DNA of 64,000 nt from Hoeflea marina (GTDB lineage: Bacteria > Pseudomonadota > Alphaproteobacteria > Rhizobiales > Rhizobiaceae). Of the stretch, positions 46,417 through 55,578 are shown in pieces (position 1 is the first letter of the stretch; the number at the start of each line of letters is the position of its first letter). Where the stretch lies: NCBI RefSeq assembly GCF_003182275.1, contig NZ_QGTR01000001.1:596130-660129 (forward strand), given 5' to 3'. A program made the translations under genes and the position numbers. Below the pieces are notes generated by a model that was given only the letters and a program-made list of their open reading frames with translations, did no database searches and was not told the DNA's origin.

Positions 46417-47429
46417 GCGGCGGTGTCCATGTCGGAGGAAGGCTCGGTGGCCGCGGCCAGCGCACCGGCAAACAGGCGGGTCACCTCGCCCGCATCGCGG
46501 CTCTGCATCAGCGAGGCCCTGACCTCCGCCGGCGTCTTCGGCGCCAGCGACTGGAGATACCAGCCGAGGTGCTTGCGGGCATGACGGACGCCGATGTCGG
46601 CGCCGTAATGCTCGATCATCATCGCGTAGTGGCGCAGCGCGATGCTGTGACGTGCAGCGCCCGCTGCCGGAGCCAGCTCGCTGCCGGCAAGTTCGCCGCA
46701 AAGCCACGGCATGCCCTGGCTCGCGCGGCCGATCATCACGGCATCGGCGCCGGTGCGCGCCAGGCATTCCGCCACGTCGGCGCCGCTGGTGATGTCGCCG
46801 TTGGCGACGAAGGGGACCGACACGACCTCGCGCACCCGGGCAATCGCGTCCCAGTCGGCGGAGCCGGTGTAGAACTGGCAGCGGGTGCGGCCGTGGACGG
46901 TGATCATCCGCACCCCGGCATTGACCGCGGCGATGGCGATGTCGGCGGCATTGAGCGAGGATTCGTCCCAGCCGAGCCGCATCTTCAGCGTCACCGGCAC
47001 CGAGACGGCGTTGACCGTGGCCTCGATCAGCGACAGGGCCCGCTCCGGATCGCGCATCAGCGCCGAACCGGAATAGCCTCCGGTCACCTTCTTGGCGGGA
47101 CAGCCCATGTTGATGTCGATGATGGCGGCGCCCTCGCCTTCGGCAATCCTGGCCGCCTCGGCCATCCAGTAGGCCTCGCGCCCGGCAAGCTGCACCATGT
47201 GCGGGGAAATGCCGTCGGAGCGCAACCGCGCCCACGATTCGCGGTTGTCGGTGGCCAGTTCGCGGCTGGCCACCATTTCGGTCACCACCAGGCCGGCGCC
47301 GCATTCCCAGGCGAGCTGTCGAAACGGCAGATCGGTGACGCCGGACATCGGCGCCAGGAAGATCCTGTTGCGGATCGCCACCGGCCCGATCATCATCGGC
47401 TCCGCCTGTGTGTTTGAATCAAATTGCAT
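46413..47429 (-). CDS. dusB: tRNA-dihydrouridine synthase DusB (NifR3)
   Basis: 338 aa. A TIM-barrel FMN enzyme with the start [19 protein letters not shown], the catalytic cysteine in [21 protein letters not shown] and [11 protein letters not shown] later. It reduces specific uridines in tRNA to dihydrouridine. ATG at 47429 gives the usual length; a start at 47393 with GGAG closer is possible and would lose 12 residues. First gene of the dusB-ntrB-ntrC operon, divergent from ispDF. Confidence 0.95.
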   Translation of the reverse strand: MQFDSNTQAEPMMIGPVAIRNRIFLAPMSGVTDLPFRQLAWECGAGLVVTEMVASRELATDNRESWARLRSDGISPHMVQLAGREAYWMAEAARIAEGEGAAIIDINMGCPAKKVTGGYSGSALMRDPERALSLIEATVNAVSVPVTLKMRLGWDESSLNAADIAIAAVNAGVRMITVHGRTRCQFYTGSADWDAIARVREVVSVPFVANGDITSGADVAECLARTGADAVMIGRASQGMPWLCGELAGSELAPAAGAARHSIALRHYAMMIEHYGADIGVRHARKHLGWYLQSLAPKTPAEVRASLMQSRDAGEVTRLFAGALAAATEPSSDMDTAA

Positions 47430-47591
47430 TTGTTTCGTGCATCGACCTTGTTTGCACGTTTTTTAGCCAGTTCGATGCCCGTTGCCAAGCCAAATCTGGA
47501 GCCGCCCGCAGCTATTTTCGAGACGGTCTTTTCGCAGGCGCATGAACCTTCTACACAAGCGGCCGACGTGGCGCGAAAATGAGGACAAAGC

Positions 47592-48800
47592 ATGGCGACT
47601 GAAGCCGATTTCGCCGTGGTGATGGTGGCCGCCGGCCGCGGCGAGCGCGCCGGCTCGGCAACGACGTCGGGGCCGAAACAGTACCGGACGATCGGCGGTG
47701 TCCCGGTGATCGCGCGCACGCTGGCGCGGTTCCTCGCCCATCGCGGCTGCAGGATGCTGGTGGCCGTCATTCATCCCGACGACGAGGCGCTGTTCGCCGA
47801 GGCGCTCGGCCATGTGGGCTCCGCCTCGCGGGTAGTCACCGTGCATGGCGGCGCCACGCGGCAGCAATCCTGCCTCGCCGGCCTCGCCGCGCTGTCTGAA
47901 CATGGGCCGCGCTGGGTGCTGATCCAGGACGCAGTTCGCCCGTTCGTCGATCATGCGGTCATTGATGGCGTTCTCGGCGCCCTTCAGGCCGGCGCCGAAG
48001 CCGCCCTGCCCGCCGTGCCCGTCGCCGACACGCTCAAACGCGCCGGCGCAGACAACCAGGTCACAGAAACCGTCGCGCGAGCCGGGCTCTACGGCGCGCA
48101 GACCCCGCAAGGCTTCGAGTTCAGGCGCATCCTGGCCGCCCACCGCGCCGCTGCCGCGGCCGGCGTCGGCGATTTCACCGATGACTGCGCCATAGCCGAA
48201 TGGGCCGGCATGGCAGTGACGCTGACGCCCGGCACGACCGCCAATGTCAAGCTCACAACCGCCGAGGACATCGCCATGGCCGACCGGAAATTCTCAGCGT
48301 CAGCCCTGCCCGACGTGCGCACAGGCAACGGCTACGACGTGCACCGGCTGGTGCCGGGCGACCAGGTGACTTTGTGCGGCGTCCGCATTCCGCACCATCT
48401 CACACTCGACGGCCACTCCGACGCCGACGTGGCGCTGCATGCGCTGACCGACGCGTTGCTCGCCACCTGCGGCGCCGGCGACATCGGCGACCATTTCCCG
48501 CCGTCCGACCCGCAGTGGCGCGGTGCTGCCTCCTCGATCTTCCTTGCGCACGCCGCCCGCATCGTTCGCGAGGCCGGCGGCACGATCATGAACGCCGACG
48601 TATCGCTGATTGCCGAAGCGCCGAAGATCGGCCCGCACAGGCTGGACATGCGCCGGCAGCTCAGTGAAATTCTCGGACTGGATCTGGAGCGCTGCTCGGT
48701 CAAGGCCACCACCAATGAGAGGATCGGCTTCGTCGGCCGCAACGAAGGCATCGCCGCGATCGCCACCGCCACCGTCGTCTTCGCGCCGAAGACAAGCTGA
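47592..48800 (+). CDS. ispDF: Bifunctional MEP cytidylyltransferase / MECDP synthase
   Basis: 402 aa with a clear fusion. IspD (about 1-225) shows [13 protein letters not shown], the GPKQYRTI motif and the [12 protein letters not shown] segment. IspF (about 240-400) starts with [14 protein letters not shown] and has the metal site in [19 protein letters not shown] and the FPPSDP loop. It catalyses two non-consecutive steps of the MEP isoprenoid pathway. The fused form is usual in alphaproteobacteria. Starts with GAGGACA spacing and is followed by cinA after 14 bases. Confidence 0.97.
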   Translation: MATEADFAVVMVAAGRGERAGSATTSGPKQYRTIGGVPVIARTLARFLAHRGCRMLVAVIHPDDEALFAEALGHVGSASRVVTVHGGATRQQSCLAGLAALSEHGPRWVLIQDAVRPFVDHAVIDGVLGALQAGAEAALPAVPVADTLKRAGADNQVTETVARAGLYGAQTPQGFEFRRILAAHRAAAAAGVGDFTDDCAIAEWAGMAVTLTPGTTANVKLTTAEDIAMADRKFSASALPDVRTGNGYDVHRLVPGDQVTLCGVRIPHHLTLDGHSDADVALHALTDALLATCGAGDIGDHFPPSDPQWRGAASSIFLAHAARIVREAGGTIMNADVSLIAEAPKIGPHRLDMRRQLSEILGLDLERCSVKATTNERIGFVGRNEGIAAIATATVVFAPKTS

Positions 48801-48814
48801 GCCGGGAGAGCGCC

Positions 48815-49357
48815 ATGAATGACAACGAGAACAGCCTGGAGGCCATCCGCGAGGACTGCCGCGACCTTGCCGAGCAGATCGTCGCCGAATTCACCGCCGC
48901 CGGCGCCATGATCGCCACGGCCGAATCCTGCACCGGCGGACTGATCGCCGCTGCCATCACCGACATCGCCGGCTCATCGAACGTGTTCGACCGCGGCTTC
49001 GTCACCTATTCCAACGAGGCCAAGCAGGACATGCTGGGCGTCAGGCAGGAGACGCTGGGCAAATACGGCGCGGTCTCGGCGCGGACCGCCTCCGAAATGG
49101 TGCTCGGCGCGCGGCGGCGGTCGCGGGCCAGCTTTGCCGTCTCGGTCACCGGCGTTGCGGGTCCGGGCGGCGGCACGCCCGGCAAGCCGGTGGGGCTGGT
49201 GTGGATGGGCCTCACCGGTCCCGGCGACCTCACCAGCGTGATGGAACTCAGATTCAGTCCCGAGTGGAGCCGCGACATGATCCGGGCCGCCACCGTGCGC
49301 GCGGCGCTCGACGGGTTGTTGAGCCGGCTCGAGCTTTCCGGTCAGGCCGACGGCTGA
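48815..49357 (+). CDS. pncC: CinA family protein, nicotinamide-nucleotide amidohydrolase
   Basis: 180 aa, the stand-alone C-terminal domain of CinA. Motifs are ATAESCTGGLIAAAITDIAGSS near the start, where the Ser and Thr/Lys dyad region lies, and SVTGVAGPGGGTPGKPVG. It deamidates nicotinamide mononucleotide in the NAD salvage cycle. Preceded by GGGAGA and 14 bases from ispDF. Its 3' end overlaps the convergent ratA gene by 16 bases. Confidence 0.9.
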   Translation: MNDNENSLEAIREDCRDLAEQIVAEFTAAGAMIATAESCTGGLIAAAITDIAGSSNVFDRGFVTYSNEAKQDMLGVRQETLGKYGAVSARTASEMVLGARRRSRASFAVSVTGVAGPGGGTPGKPVGLVWMGLTGPGDLTSVMELRFSPEWSRDMIRAATVRAALDGLLSRLELSGQADG

Positions 49358-49803
49358 GCCGAATAGATCGTGTCGGCGCGCTTTTCGAAGGCCTCGGCGA
49401 ACATGCGGAAAGCGCGGTCGAACATGCCGCCCATCACCATGCCGAGCATGCGGCTCTTGAATTCATAGTCGATGAAGAACTTGACCGCACAGCCGCCCTC
49501 GCCATGCGGCTCGAAGCTCCAGCGATTGTCGAGATAGCGGAACGGGCCGTCGAGATATTTGACGTCGATGACCAGTTCTTCGGGCTGCAGCAGGACCTGG
49601 CTGGCAAAGGTCTCGCGGATCGCCTTGTACCCCACCGTCATGTCGGCGACGAGCAGCGTCTTGTCGTCGCGCTGCTTGCGCAAGCGGACCGACAGCGCCT
49701 CGCACAGCGGCAGGAACTCCGGATAGCGCTCGACATCGGCGACCAGGTCGAACATCTGGCGCGGCGAATGGGAGACGGTACGGGTGGTTTCGAACTTGGG
49801 CAT
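49342..49803 (-). CDS. COQ10/RatA family START-domain protein
   Basis: 153 aa from ATG at 49803. A single SRPBCC/START-like domain with SPRQMFDLVADVERYPEFLPLCEALSV at the start and the C-terminal helix GGMFDRAFRMFAEAFEKRADTIY. The family includes mitochondrial COQ10, which binds ubiquinone, and E. coli RatA, reported to block 70S assembly. In alphaproteobacteria the COQ10-like quinone role is more likely. It usually lies beside lipA; here a small toxin-antitoxin locus intervenes. Confidence 0.9.
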   Translation of the reverse strand: MPKFETTRTVSHSPRQMFDLVADVERYPEFLPLCEALSVRLRKQRDDKTLLVADMTVGYKAIRETFASQVLLQPEELVIDVKYLDGPFRYLDNRWSFEPHGEGGCAVKFFIDYEFKSRMLGMVMGGMFDRAFRMFAEAFEKRADTIYSAQPSA

Positions 49804-49958
49804 GGAAGGCAATTAATCGGCAAGGCGGCGAAGATCAAGCTGCGAGCGGACGGAGCCGGTATATTGGCGAGATGCCACCTAGACGGCGACCGGATGATGG
49901 TCGCGGTGTTTTGACACGGGCGCCGTGTGGTGCAAAAATCACGCCAAAGGAGACGGGG

Positions 49959-50195
49959 ATGGCAACGCTGAACATTTCCGTGCCCGACGCCATGAAGCAG
50001 TGGGTCGAGGAGCAGGGACGCACCGGACGTTACCTGGACGCAGAAGACTATATCCGCGACGTTATCCGCAAGGATCAGGAGCGCAGGTCGCGCATCGCGG
50101 AACTGCAGGCCGTGGTCGACGAAGGCCTGCGGAGCGGAGCGGGCGACGAGACCATGGAAGGCATCCTGACCTCGATACACAAAGCCGCCGAATAG
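49959..50195 (+). CDS. ParD-like type II antitoxin (ribbon-helix-helix)
   Basis: 78 aa from ATG at 49959, preceded by AAAGGAG. The N-terminal ribbon-helix-helix (TLNISVPDAMKQWVEEQGRTGRYLDAEDYIRDVIRKDQERR) is the ParD/CC2985 DNA-binding fold, and the C-terminal half would wrap the toxin. It looks intact. The adjacent toxin gene is broken. It sits between ratA and lipA, which are neighbours in many relatives, so it is probably a recent insertion. Confidence 0.85.
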   Translation: MATLNISVPDAMKQWVEEQGRTGRYLDAEDYIRDVIRKDQERRSRIAELQAVVDEGLRSGAGDETMEGILTSIHKAAE

Positions 50196-50199
50196 GTCG

Positions 50200-50356
50200 G
50201 TGCCGTACCGGCTGACCAGACGCGCCGCCGATTCGCGTGCATCCTTTCGGCGCTCACATGATCATCTATCTGGAGCAAGCCGACGGCTCCGCGACAATCA
50301 TCCGGATCAGACACCAGCGCGAAAACTGGACCGCGCTGATCTCTCCCGGATCCTGA
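50200..50356 (+). pseudogene. Remnant of a ParE-type toxin gene
   Basis: It starts with GTG at 50200, four bases after the antitoxin stop, and reads PYRLTRRAADS, the ParE N-terminus. In a different frame the DNA then reads VHPFGAHMIIYLEQADGS and RIRHQRENW to the stop at 50354-50356, the ParE C-terminus including its conserved arginine region. The middle ~40-50 codons are gone and the two parts are out of frame, so no toxin can be made. Confidence 0.8.
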
Positions 50357-50359
50357 TCC

Positions 50360-51343
50360 CTACTCCGCCGCAGCCAGCACCTTCCTGGCACGGTTGGCCT
50401 GCAGCCTTGCGAAATCGTCGCCGGCATGGTGCGAGGAGCGGGTCAGCGGGCTCGACGCCACCATCAGGAAGCCCTTGGTGTAGGCGATCTTTTCGTAGCT
50501 CTTGAACTCTTCCGGGGTGACGAAGGAGACCACCTCGTGGTGCTTGCGGGTGGGCTGGAGATACTGGCCGATGGTCATGAAATCCACATCCGCCGAACGC
50601 AGATCGTCCATCAGCTGCAGCACTTCGTTGCGCTTCTCGCCCAGCCCCACCATGATTCCCGATTTGGTGAACATCGTCGGATCGAGTTCCTTGACCCGCT
50701 GCAACAGCCGCATCGAGTGGAAATAGCGGGCGCCGGGACGCACGGTGAGATAGTTCGAGGCCACGGTTTCGAGATTGTGGTTGAAGACGTCGGGCTTGGC
50801 GGCGACCACGCGCTCGAGGGCGCCCGGCTTGCGGAGGAAATCCGGCGTCAGGATCTCGATGGTGGTCTGAGGCGATGCGGCCCGGATCGCCCATATCACC
50901 TTTTCGAAATGCTCGGCGCCGCCATCCTCGAGATCGTCTCGGTCGACCGAGGTGATGACCACATGCATCAGCCCCATCTGCTTGACGGCCTTGGCGACAT
51001 TCTCGGGCTCAAGCATATCGAGCGCGTTGGGCTTGCCGGTCGAGACGTTGCAGAAGGCGCAGGCGCGGGTGCAGATCTCGCCCATGATCATGAAGGTGGC
51101 GTGCTTCTTGTCCCAGCACTCGCCTATATTGGGGCAGCCGGCTTCCTCGCAGACCGTGACGAGATTGTTCTCCTTCACGATGGCCCGGGTTTCCTGGTAG
51201 CCCTTCGATGTCGGCGCGCGCACCCGTATCCATTCCGGCTTGCGCTTCATCTCGGTGTCTGGACGGGCCTGCTTTTCCGGATGCCGGACGCGCTTGGGCT
51301 CGATGCCCTCAGCAAGGCGGGTTCTGTCGAGAATGGTGACCAT
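50360..51343 (-). CDS. lipA: Lipoyl synthase
   Basis: 327 aa from the second of two adjacent ATG codons (51343), which gives better spacing to AGGA. It has both cluster motifs: the LipA-specific C-X4-C-X5-C ([12 protein letters not shown]) and the radical-SAM C-X3-C-X2-C (CTRACAFC). It inserts two sulfur atoms into octanoyl groups on lipoyl domains. The clients, PdhB and PdhC with lipoyl domains, are encoded 5-8 kb away. Confidence 0.97.
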   Translation of the reverse strand: MVTILDRTRLAEGIEPKRVRHPEKQARPDTEMKRKPEWIRVRAPTSKGYQETRAIVKENNLVTVCEEAGCPNIGECWDKKHATFMIMGEICTRACAFCNVSTGKPNALDMLEPENVAKAVKQMGLMHVVITSVDRDDLEDGGAEHFEKVIWAIRAASPQTTIEILTPDFLRKPGALERVVAAKPDVFNHNLETVASNYLTVRPGARYFHSMRLLQRVKELDPTMFTKSGIMVGLGEKRNEVLQLMDDLRSADVDFMTIGQYLQPTRKHHEVVSFVTPEEFKSYEKIAYTKGFLMVASSPLTRSSHHAGDDFARLQANRARKVLAAAE

Positions 51344-51470
51344 CATCGTTCCTGTCGATTGGGCCGGACGGTGGGACCGGCTTTTTCAATGTATAGACGG
51401 ATCGACATGGAAAGTCAGGCCGTCTGTTGCAAGGCGGCCCGACCGATAATGCATGGCTGCGGCGTGCCGC

Positions 51471-51725
51471 CTATCTTCGGATGGCGCGCGCCAAGGCAAT
51501 GAGAATGCAGGCACCGACGAAGCCGACGATCAGATACACCAGCAATCCCGTGCCGGTGTAGATGCCCAGCACGCCGAGGAGAAAGTTGAGCAGCGCTGCG
51601 CCGACAATGCCGAGGATGATGTTCATCAGCAGGCCCATGTTGGAGCGCATGAAGCGTTCCGCCAGCCAACCGGCCACGCCGCCGACAATGATTGCGCCCA
51701 GAAAACCTACGCCGTTCAGATCCAT
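51471..51725 (-). CDS. GlsB/YeaQ/YmgE family small membrane protein
   Basis: 84 aa with three hydrophobic helices and the family glycine pattern GAIIVGGVAGWLAERFM and IILGIVGAALLNFLLGVLGI. Members are often called transglycosylase-associated and are induced by stress, but no function is shown. ATG at 51725 follows GGGAGA. Stands between lipA and the lpd cluster. Confidence 0.88.
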   Translation of the reverse strand: MDLNGVGFLGAIIVGGVAGWLAERFMRSNMGLLMNIILGIVGAALLNFLLGVLGIYTGTGLLVYLIVGFVGACILIALARAIRR

Positions 51726-51872
51726 AATGATCTCCCTGAAGTGTGAAAATTAGCAAACTTGAAACGCCCGTGCGGCGCAAAAGTTCCCGATTTTCACCTT
51801 TGGGTTCGGCCTGTCCCCGGTCATGCAGTCCCGGCGCGGGAACGGGCGATGCGGGTGGCGCCATTGCCCGGC

Positions 51873-52133
51873 TCATCTGCCCCGCCCACCGTCCGCGGCG
51901 GCGGTGAGCGCCCTCTGGATCAGCCAGAAGATGAGACCCAGCAGCAGCCCGATCCCGCCCAGGATTGCGGTCACGGCGAGGACGCCGACGAGGCCTTCAA
52001 GCCGTAGCGACCCCAGGTCCACCGAGCCGCGGCCGCGGATGGCTGCAAGGCCCGCCAGCGCGCCGAACGCTGCCCCCGCCATCACCGGCATTGCCACGGT
52101 GCGCGGCAGCCACCTGCCGGGAACCCGGCTCAC
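51873..52133 (-). CDS. Hypothetical small membrane protein after lpd
   Basis: 86 aa from GTG at 52133, whose GTGA overlaps the lpd stop. There are two predicted membrane helices (about 14-33 and 46-72) with a glycine-rich loop between. I do not recognise a family. The four-base overlap with lpd supports translation as part of the same transcript. Short and GC-rich, so some doubt remains. Confidence 0.6.
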   Translation of the reverse strand: MSRVPGRWLPRTVAMPVMAGAAFGALAGLAAIRGRGSVDLGSLRLEGLVGVLAVTAILGGIGLLLGLIFWLIQRALTAAADGGRGR

Positions 52134-53575
52134 GCGTTGAGCGCCTGGCCGTAGGCGTCGAGCACGCTTTCCTTCATCATCTCCGACAGCGTCGGATGAG
52201 GGAAGATGGTGTGCATCAGCTCGGCTTCGGTGGTCTCGAGATTCATGGCGACGACGAAGCCCTGGATCAGCTCCGTGACTTCCGCTCCGACCATGTGGGC
52301 GCCGATGAGTTCCCCGGTCTTCTTGTCGAAGATGGTCTTGACCATGCCCTGGTCCTCGCCGAGCGCGATGGCCTTGCCGTTGGCGACGAAGGGGAAACGT
52401 CCGACGCGGATGTCACGGCCCTGCTCCTTGGCCTTGGCCTCGGTCAGACCGACGCTTGCCACCTGCGGGTTGCAGTAGGTGCAGCCCGGAATGAGATTCT
52501 TGTCCATCGGATGGACATTGGGCAGGCCGGCGATCTTCTCGACGCAGATGACGGCCTCGTGCTCGGCCTTGTGGGCGAGCAGCGGCGGGCCGGCGACATC
52601 GCCGATGGCGTAGATGCCGGCGACATTGGTCTTGCCGTAGCCGTCGATGGCGATGAAGCCGCGGTCGGTCTTCACGCCGATGGCCTCAAGCCCGATGTTC
52701 TCGATATTGGCCTGCACTCCGACGGCGGAGATCATCCGGTCGGCGGTGATCTTCTCGATCTTGCCGTCCTTCATCTCGATATGGGCGGTGACCGAATTGG
52801 CGGATTTCTCGACCTTCGCCACCTTGGCCTCGAGGATGATCTTCATGCCCTGCTTTTCGAACTGTTTTTTGGCGAAGGCGGAGATCTCGGCGTCCTCGAC
52901 CGGCATGACCCGGCTCATCAGCTCGACGACGGTGACCTCGACGCCCATGGTGCGGTAGAAGGAGGCGAATTCGATGCCGATGGCGCCCGAGCCCATGACC
53001 AGCAGCGATTTCGGCATCTCGGCGGGCTTCATTGCCTCGAAATAGGTCCAGATCAGCTTGCCGTCGGGCTCGATGCCGGGAATGGCGCGCGGCCGGGCGC
53101 CGGTGGCGACAATGATGTGCTTGGCGGTGTAGGTGCCCTCGCCCAGCGTGGTCTTGGGGATCGGGCCCTGCGGCTCGACGATCTTCTTGGTGGTCTTGGA
53201 GACGACGATCTCACCCGGCTTGGTGAGTTTCGCCTCGCCCCAGATGATGTCGACCTTGTTCTTCTTCATCAGGAAGCCGACGCCGCCGTTCATGCGCTCG
53301 GCAATGCCGCGCGAGCGTTTGACGATGGCCGCCAGATCCGGCGTCGCCTTGCCGTCGATCCTGATGCCATAGGCTTCGGGGTGCTGGGCGTAATGGAGGA
53401 TTTCAGCGGAGCGCAAGAGCGCCTTGGTCGGGATGCAGCCCCAGTTGGAGCAGATGCCGGCCAGATGCTCGCGCTCGACAATGGCGGTTTTCAGGCCCAG
53501 CTGGGCCGCGCGGATGGCGGCGATGTAGCCGCCGGGGCCGGAACCGATGATGATCACGTCGTAATTGGAAGCCAC
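52130..53575 (-). CDS. lpdA: Dihydrolipoamide dehydrogenase (E3)
   Basis: 481 aa from GTG at 53575 with GGAGACGAGG upstream. FAD-binding IIIGSGPGGYIAAIRAAQLG, the redox-active disulfide in GICSNWGCIPTKALLRS (C-X4-C), the NAD domain VMGSGAIGIEFASFYRTMG and the dimer-interface histidine-glutamate pair in FPHPTLSEMM are all intact. It reoxidises lipoyl groups of the pyruvate dehydrogenase complex encoded just upstream, with NAD+ as acceptor. Confidence 0.96.
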   Translation of the reverse strand: MASNYDVIIIGSGPGGYIAAIRAAQLGLKTAIVEREHLAGICSNWGCIPTKALLRSAEILHYAQHPEAYGIRIDGKATPDLAAIVKRSRGIAERMNGGVGFLMKKNKVDIIWGEAKLTKPGEIVVSKTTKKIVEPQGPIPKTTLGEGTYTAKHIIVATGARPRAIPGIEPDGKLIWTYFEAMKPAEMPKSLLVMGSGAIGIEFASFYRTMGVEVTVVELMSRVMPVEDAEISAFAKKQFEKQGMKIILEAKVAKVEKSANSVTAHIEMKDGKIEKITADRMISAVGVQANIENIGLEAIGVKTDRGFIAIDGYGKTNVAGIYAIGDVAGPPLLAHKAEHEAVICVEKIAGLPNVHPMDKNLIPGCTYCNPQVASVGLTEAKAKEQGRDIRVGRFPFVANGKAIALGEDQGMVKTIFDKKTGELIGAHMVGAEVTELIQGFVVAMNLETTEAELMHTIFPHPTLSEMMKESVLDAYGQALNA

Positions 53576-53593
53576 GCCTCGTCTCCTTTCAGT

Positions 53594-53618
53594 CAGGGCG
53601 GACGGTTGGTCCGCCCTG
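53594..53618. other. Hairpin between the DUF465 gene and lpd
   Basis: A perfect 9-bp inverted repeat, CAGGGCGGA with TCCGCCCTG around a seven-base loop, lies just before the lpd ribosome site. It lacks a T run, so it may be a processing or pausing signal in the leader rather than a true terminator. Confidence 0.5.
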
Positions 53619-53645
53619 CCATGGTCACGGGGCGCGTATCGGGCC

Positions 53646-53882
53646 CTAGGCCGTCAGCATCCCGTAGATTTCATCCTTGAGCAACAGACGCTGCTTGCGC
53701 AGTTCCTCCATGTGGAAGTCGTCGGTCGGCTCGACATCGGTTTCGGCGCGGTGGATGGCCCGGTTGGTCTCGTGATAGGCATCAAACAGGCGCGCGAAAT
53801 GCGCGTTCTCCGTTTTCAGCTGATGCATCGTGTCGACGTGTTCCGGGAATTCCTCCGCCAGTTCGTGCGGTGTGTTGGACAT
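53646..53882 (-). CDS. YdcH/DUF465 family protein
   Basis: 78 aa from ATG at 53882 with AGGAGAT upstream. The helical hairpin with ENAHFARLFDAYHETNRAIHRAE and LRKQRLLLKDEIYGML is the DUF465 pattern. These small acidic proteins are widespread in alphaproteobacteria and of unknown function. It lies between the SGNH hydrolase gene and lpd on the same strand. Confidence 0.88.
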   Translation of the reverse strand: MSNTPHELAEEFPEHVDTMHQLKTENAHFARLFDAYHETNRAIHRAETDVEPTDDFHMEELRKQRLLLKDEIYGMLTA

Positions 53883-53964
53883 GGTGCATCTCCTGTTGGT
53901 TGGTTGATGCCCCTCTATGCCCCCTCCTCCGTTCCTCCTCCTTGACCCTGGTCAATCCTGCAGA

Positions 53965-54603
53965 CTAAAGCCCCAGCAGCAACCTCGCCACCGGCGCGAT
54001 GCCGCGACCGATGGCGCGCGTGTTCTCCGCGTCGAGGTGCACACCGTCGATGGCCGAACATCTGGCCACCGAGCCCGCATCGAAAAAGGCAGCCCCGGTC
54101 TCGTCGGCGAGATCGGCATAGAAGGAGGCCAGCATGTCGGCTTCCGGCACGCCTCCGGCGAACATGGCGGCGAAATCCGGATCGGCCGTGGGCACCAGCG
54201 GCGGCGGCGAGACCACCAGCACCTGCGGCGTCTCGTAAGGCATCGGCCAGCTGTGGGTCTGCACCAGCTCCACCAGCCGCCGCATGCCCTTGGCCGCGGC
54301 GATTGCCGTGCCCGCCAGCATCGGCTTCATGTCGTTGGAGCCGAGCATGAGAACGACCAGATCGAGCGGCGCATGCGCATGCAGAGCGGTCGGCAGGGTG
54401 CGCACGCCGTTGCGGTCGCAATCGGCGGTGTAGTCGTCGAACGCCGTGGTGCGGCCGTTGAGCCCGTCTGCGATGACGTGGACGCCCTCGCCAAGGGCGG
54501 CTGCCAGCGCCGAAGGCCAACGGTCGGCCAGATCATGCCGGCCGCGCTCCACCGGGTCATATCCCCAGGTCAGGCTGTCTCCGTAGCAAAGCACTGTTTT
54601 CAT
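53965..54603 (-). CDS. SGNH/GDSL hydrolase (arylesterase-like)
   Basis: 212 aa. Block I CYGDSLTWGYDP with the nucleophile serine, a GLNGRTTAFDD stretch for block II, block III GSNDMKP and block V DGVHLDAEN with catalytic Asp and His are all visible, so the triad is complete. No signal peptide is seen, so it is likely cytoplasmic. It resembles alphaproteobacterial arylesterases/acyl hydrolases; substrate unknown. Confidence 0.9.
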   Translation of the reverse strand: MKTVLCYGDSLTWGYDPVERGRHDLADRWPSALAAALGEGVHVIADGLNGRTTAFDDYTADCDRNGVRTLPTALHAHAPLDLVVLMLGSNDMKPMLAGTAIAAAKGMRRLVELVQTHSWPMPYETPQVLVVSPPPLVPTADPDFAAMFAGGVPEADMLASFYADLADETGAAFFDAGSVARCSAIDGVHLDAENTRAIGRGIAPVARLLLGL

Positions 54604-54660
54604 TGCGTCAGGCCACTTCCTGGATTTTGAACGAACTCATGCAACCCGCCGTCATCAACA

Positions 54661-54912
54661 TCAGGATCTGTTCATCAGGTCGTCGACCTTCTTTTCCAGC
54701 GCACCAATTCTCTCCTCGAAGTCGCCGGTCACCAATTTGCTCATCATCGTGTCGGCAGTCATCGCGTTGTTCAGGTTCTTTAAGCGGACCTCGACATCGC
54801 TGAAGCGCCTGTCGTTCGCCGCAAAGCCATCCCTTACTTCCCGCCGTAGATCGCCGAGCTCGACCCGGATTTCCCTGAGCATCGGAATGATCATATCTTC
54901 GGGTTCTGCCAT
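54661..54912 (-). CDS. Small coiled-coil protein of unknown function
   Basis: 83 aa from ATG at 54912, which has AAGGAGG at ideal spacing, strong evidence that it is translated. It is charged and helical (LREIRVELGDLRREVRDGF...DFEERIGALEKKVDDLM), with heptad-like leucines suggesting a short coiled coil. No family recognised. It stands between the SGNH hydrolase gene and the HdeD-like gene. Confidence 0.65.
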   Translation of the reverse strand: MAEPEDMIIPMLREIRVELGDLRREVRDGFAANDRRFSDVEVRLKNLNNAMTADTMMSKLVTGDFEERIGALEKKVDDLMNRS

Positions 54913-54996
54913 GCCATCCTCCTTCGATTGACATCTGATCCCCCAATATGGGGAAGCGGGCATGCAAAGTCATCCTGTGGCGCGGGGTACTGTTTC

Positions 54997-55548
54997 CTAG
55001 CGATGCCCCAGCTGGCGCAGGCCCATGGCGACGAACAGGAATAGCACGCCGTTCGACACCAGTTCGATGCCGAGCAGCAGGCCGAGAATGGTGGCAGCCG
55101 ACGATGGCAGGCCGACCAGGATCATGATGCCGAGCAGAGCCGAAATCAGGCCGGAGGCGAGAATCCAGCCCCAGTTGCCCGCGGGCCTGAGCGACAGCGC
55201 GAACATGGTCTTGGCCACGCCGGTCATCAGGAAGAGCACCGCGACCAGCAGCGTCAGCGAAACCGAGCCTGCCAGCGGATCGGCGACCAGCACGAAACCC
55301 ACCAGCAGCGACAGCACGCCGAGGCCGAGCGACCACAGGAAGCCCGGCCAGTCGCGGACGCGGAAGGCGTGGATCACCTGGACAACACCCTGGATAAGAA
55401 ACACCCAGCCGGCCAGCACCACGGCGAGGATGGTGGCGCCGAAGGGATTAAACAGCGCCGCAAATCCGCCGATGATGCAGATCACCGCCAGTACCGCCAT
55501 CCAGGTCCAGGTTTTGCCGAAAGTCTCGTTCATGCCATGATCGGCCAT
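54997..55548 (-). CDS. HdeD family membrane protein (DUF308)
   Basis: 183 aa with six hydrophobic helices arranged as three DUF308 repeats (for example IIGGFAALFNPFGATILAVVLAGWVFLIQGV). HdeD of E. coli protects against acid at high density. ATG at 55548 follows GGAG. It follows pdhC after about 30 bases on the same strand and may share its transcript. Confidence 0.88.
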   Translation of the reverse strand: MADHGMNETFGKTWTWMAVLAVICIIGGFAALFNPFGATILAVVLAGWVFLIQGVVQVIHAFRVRDWPGFLWSLGLGVLSLLVGFVLVADPLAGSVSLTLLVAVLFLMTGVAKTMFALSLRPAGNWGWILASGLISALLGIMILVGLPSSAATILGLLLGIELVSNGVLFLFVAMGLRQLGHR

Positions 55549-55578
55549 TCGGTTCTCCAGTGTTGATCGTCCGCAGTT

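Noticed and set aside
49342-49803. RatA as the toxin of a RatAB toxin-antitoxin pair
   Set aside because: No ratB is adjacent, and in this class the COQ10-like quinone role is better supported by its conserved place near lipA and lpd.
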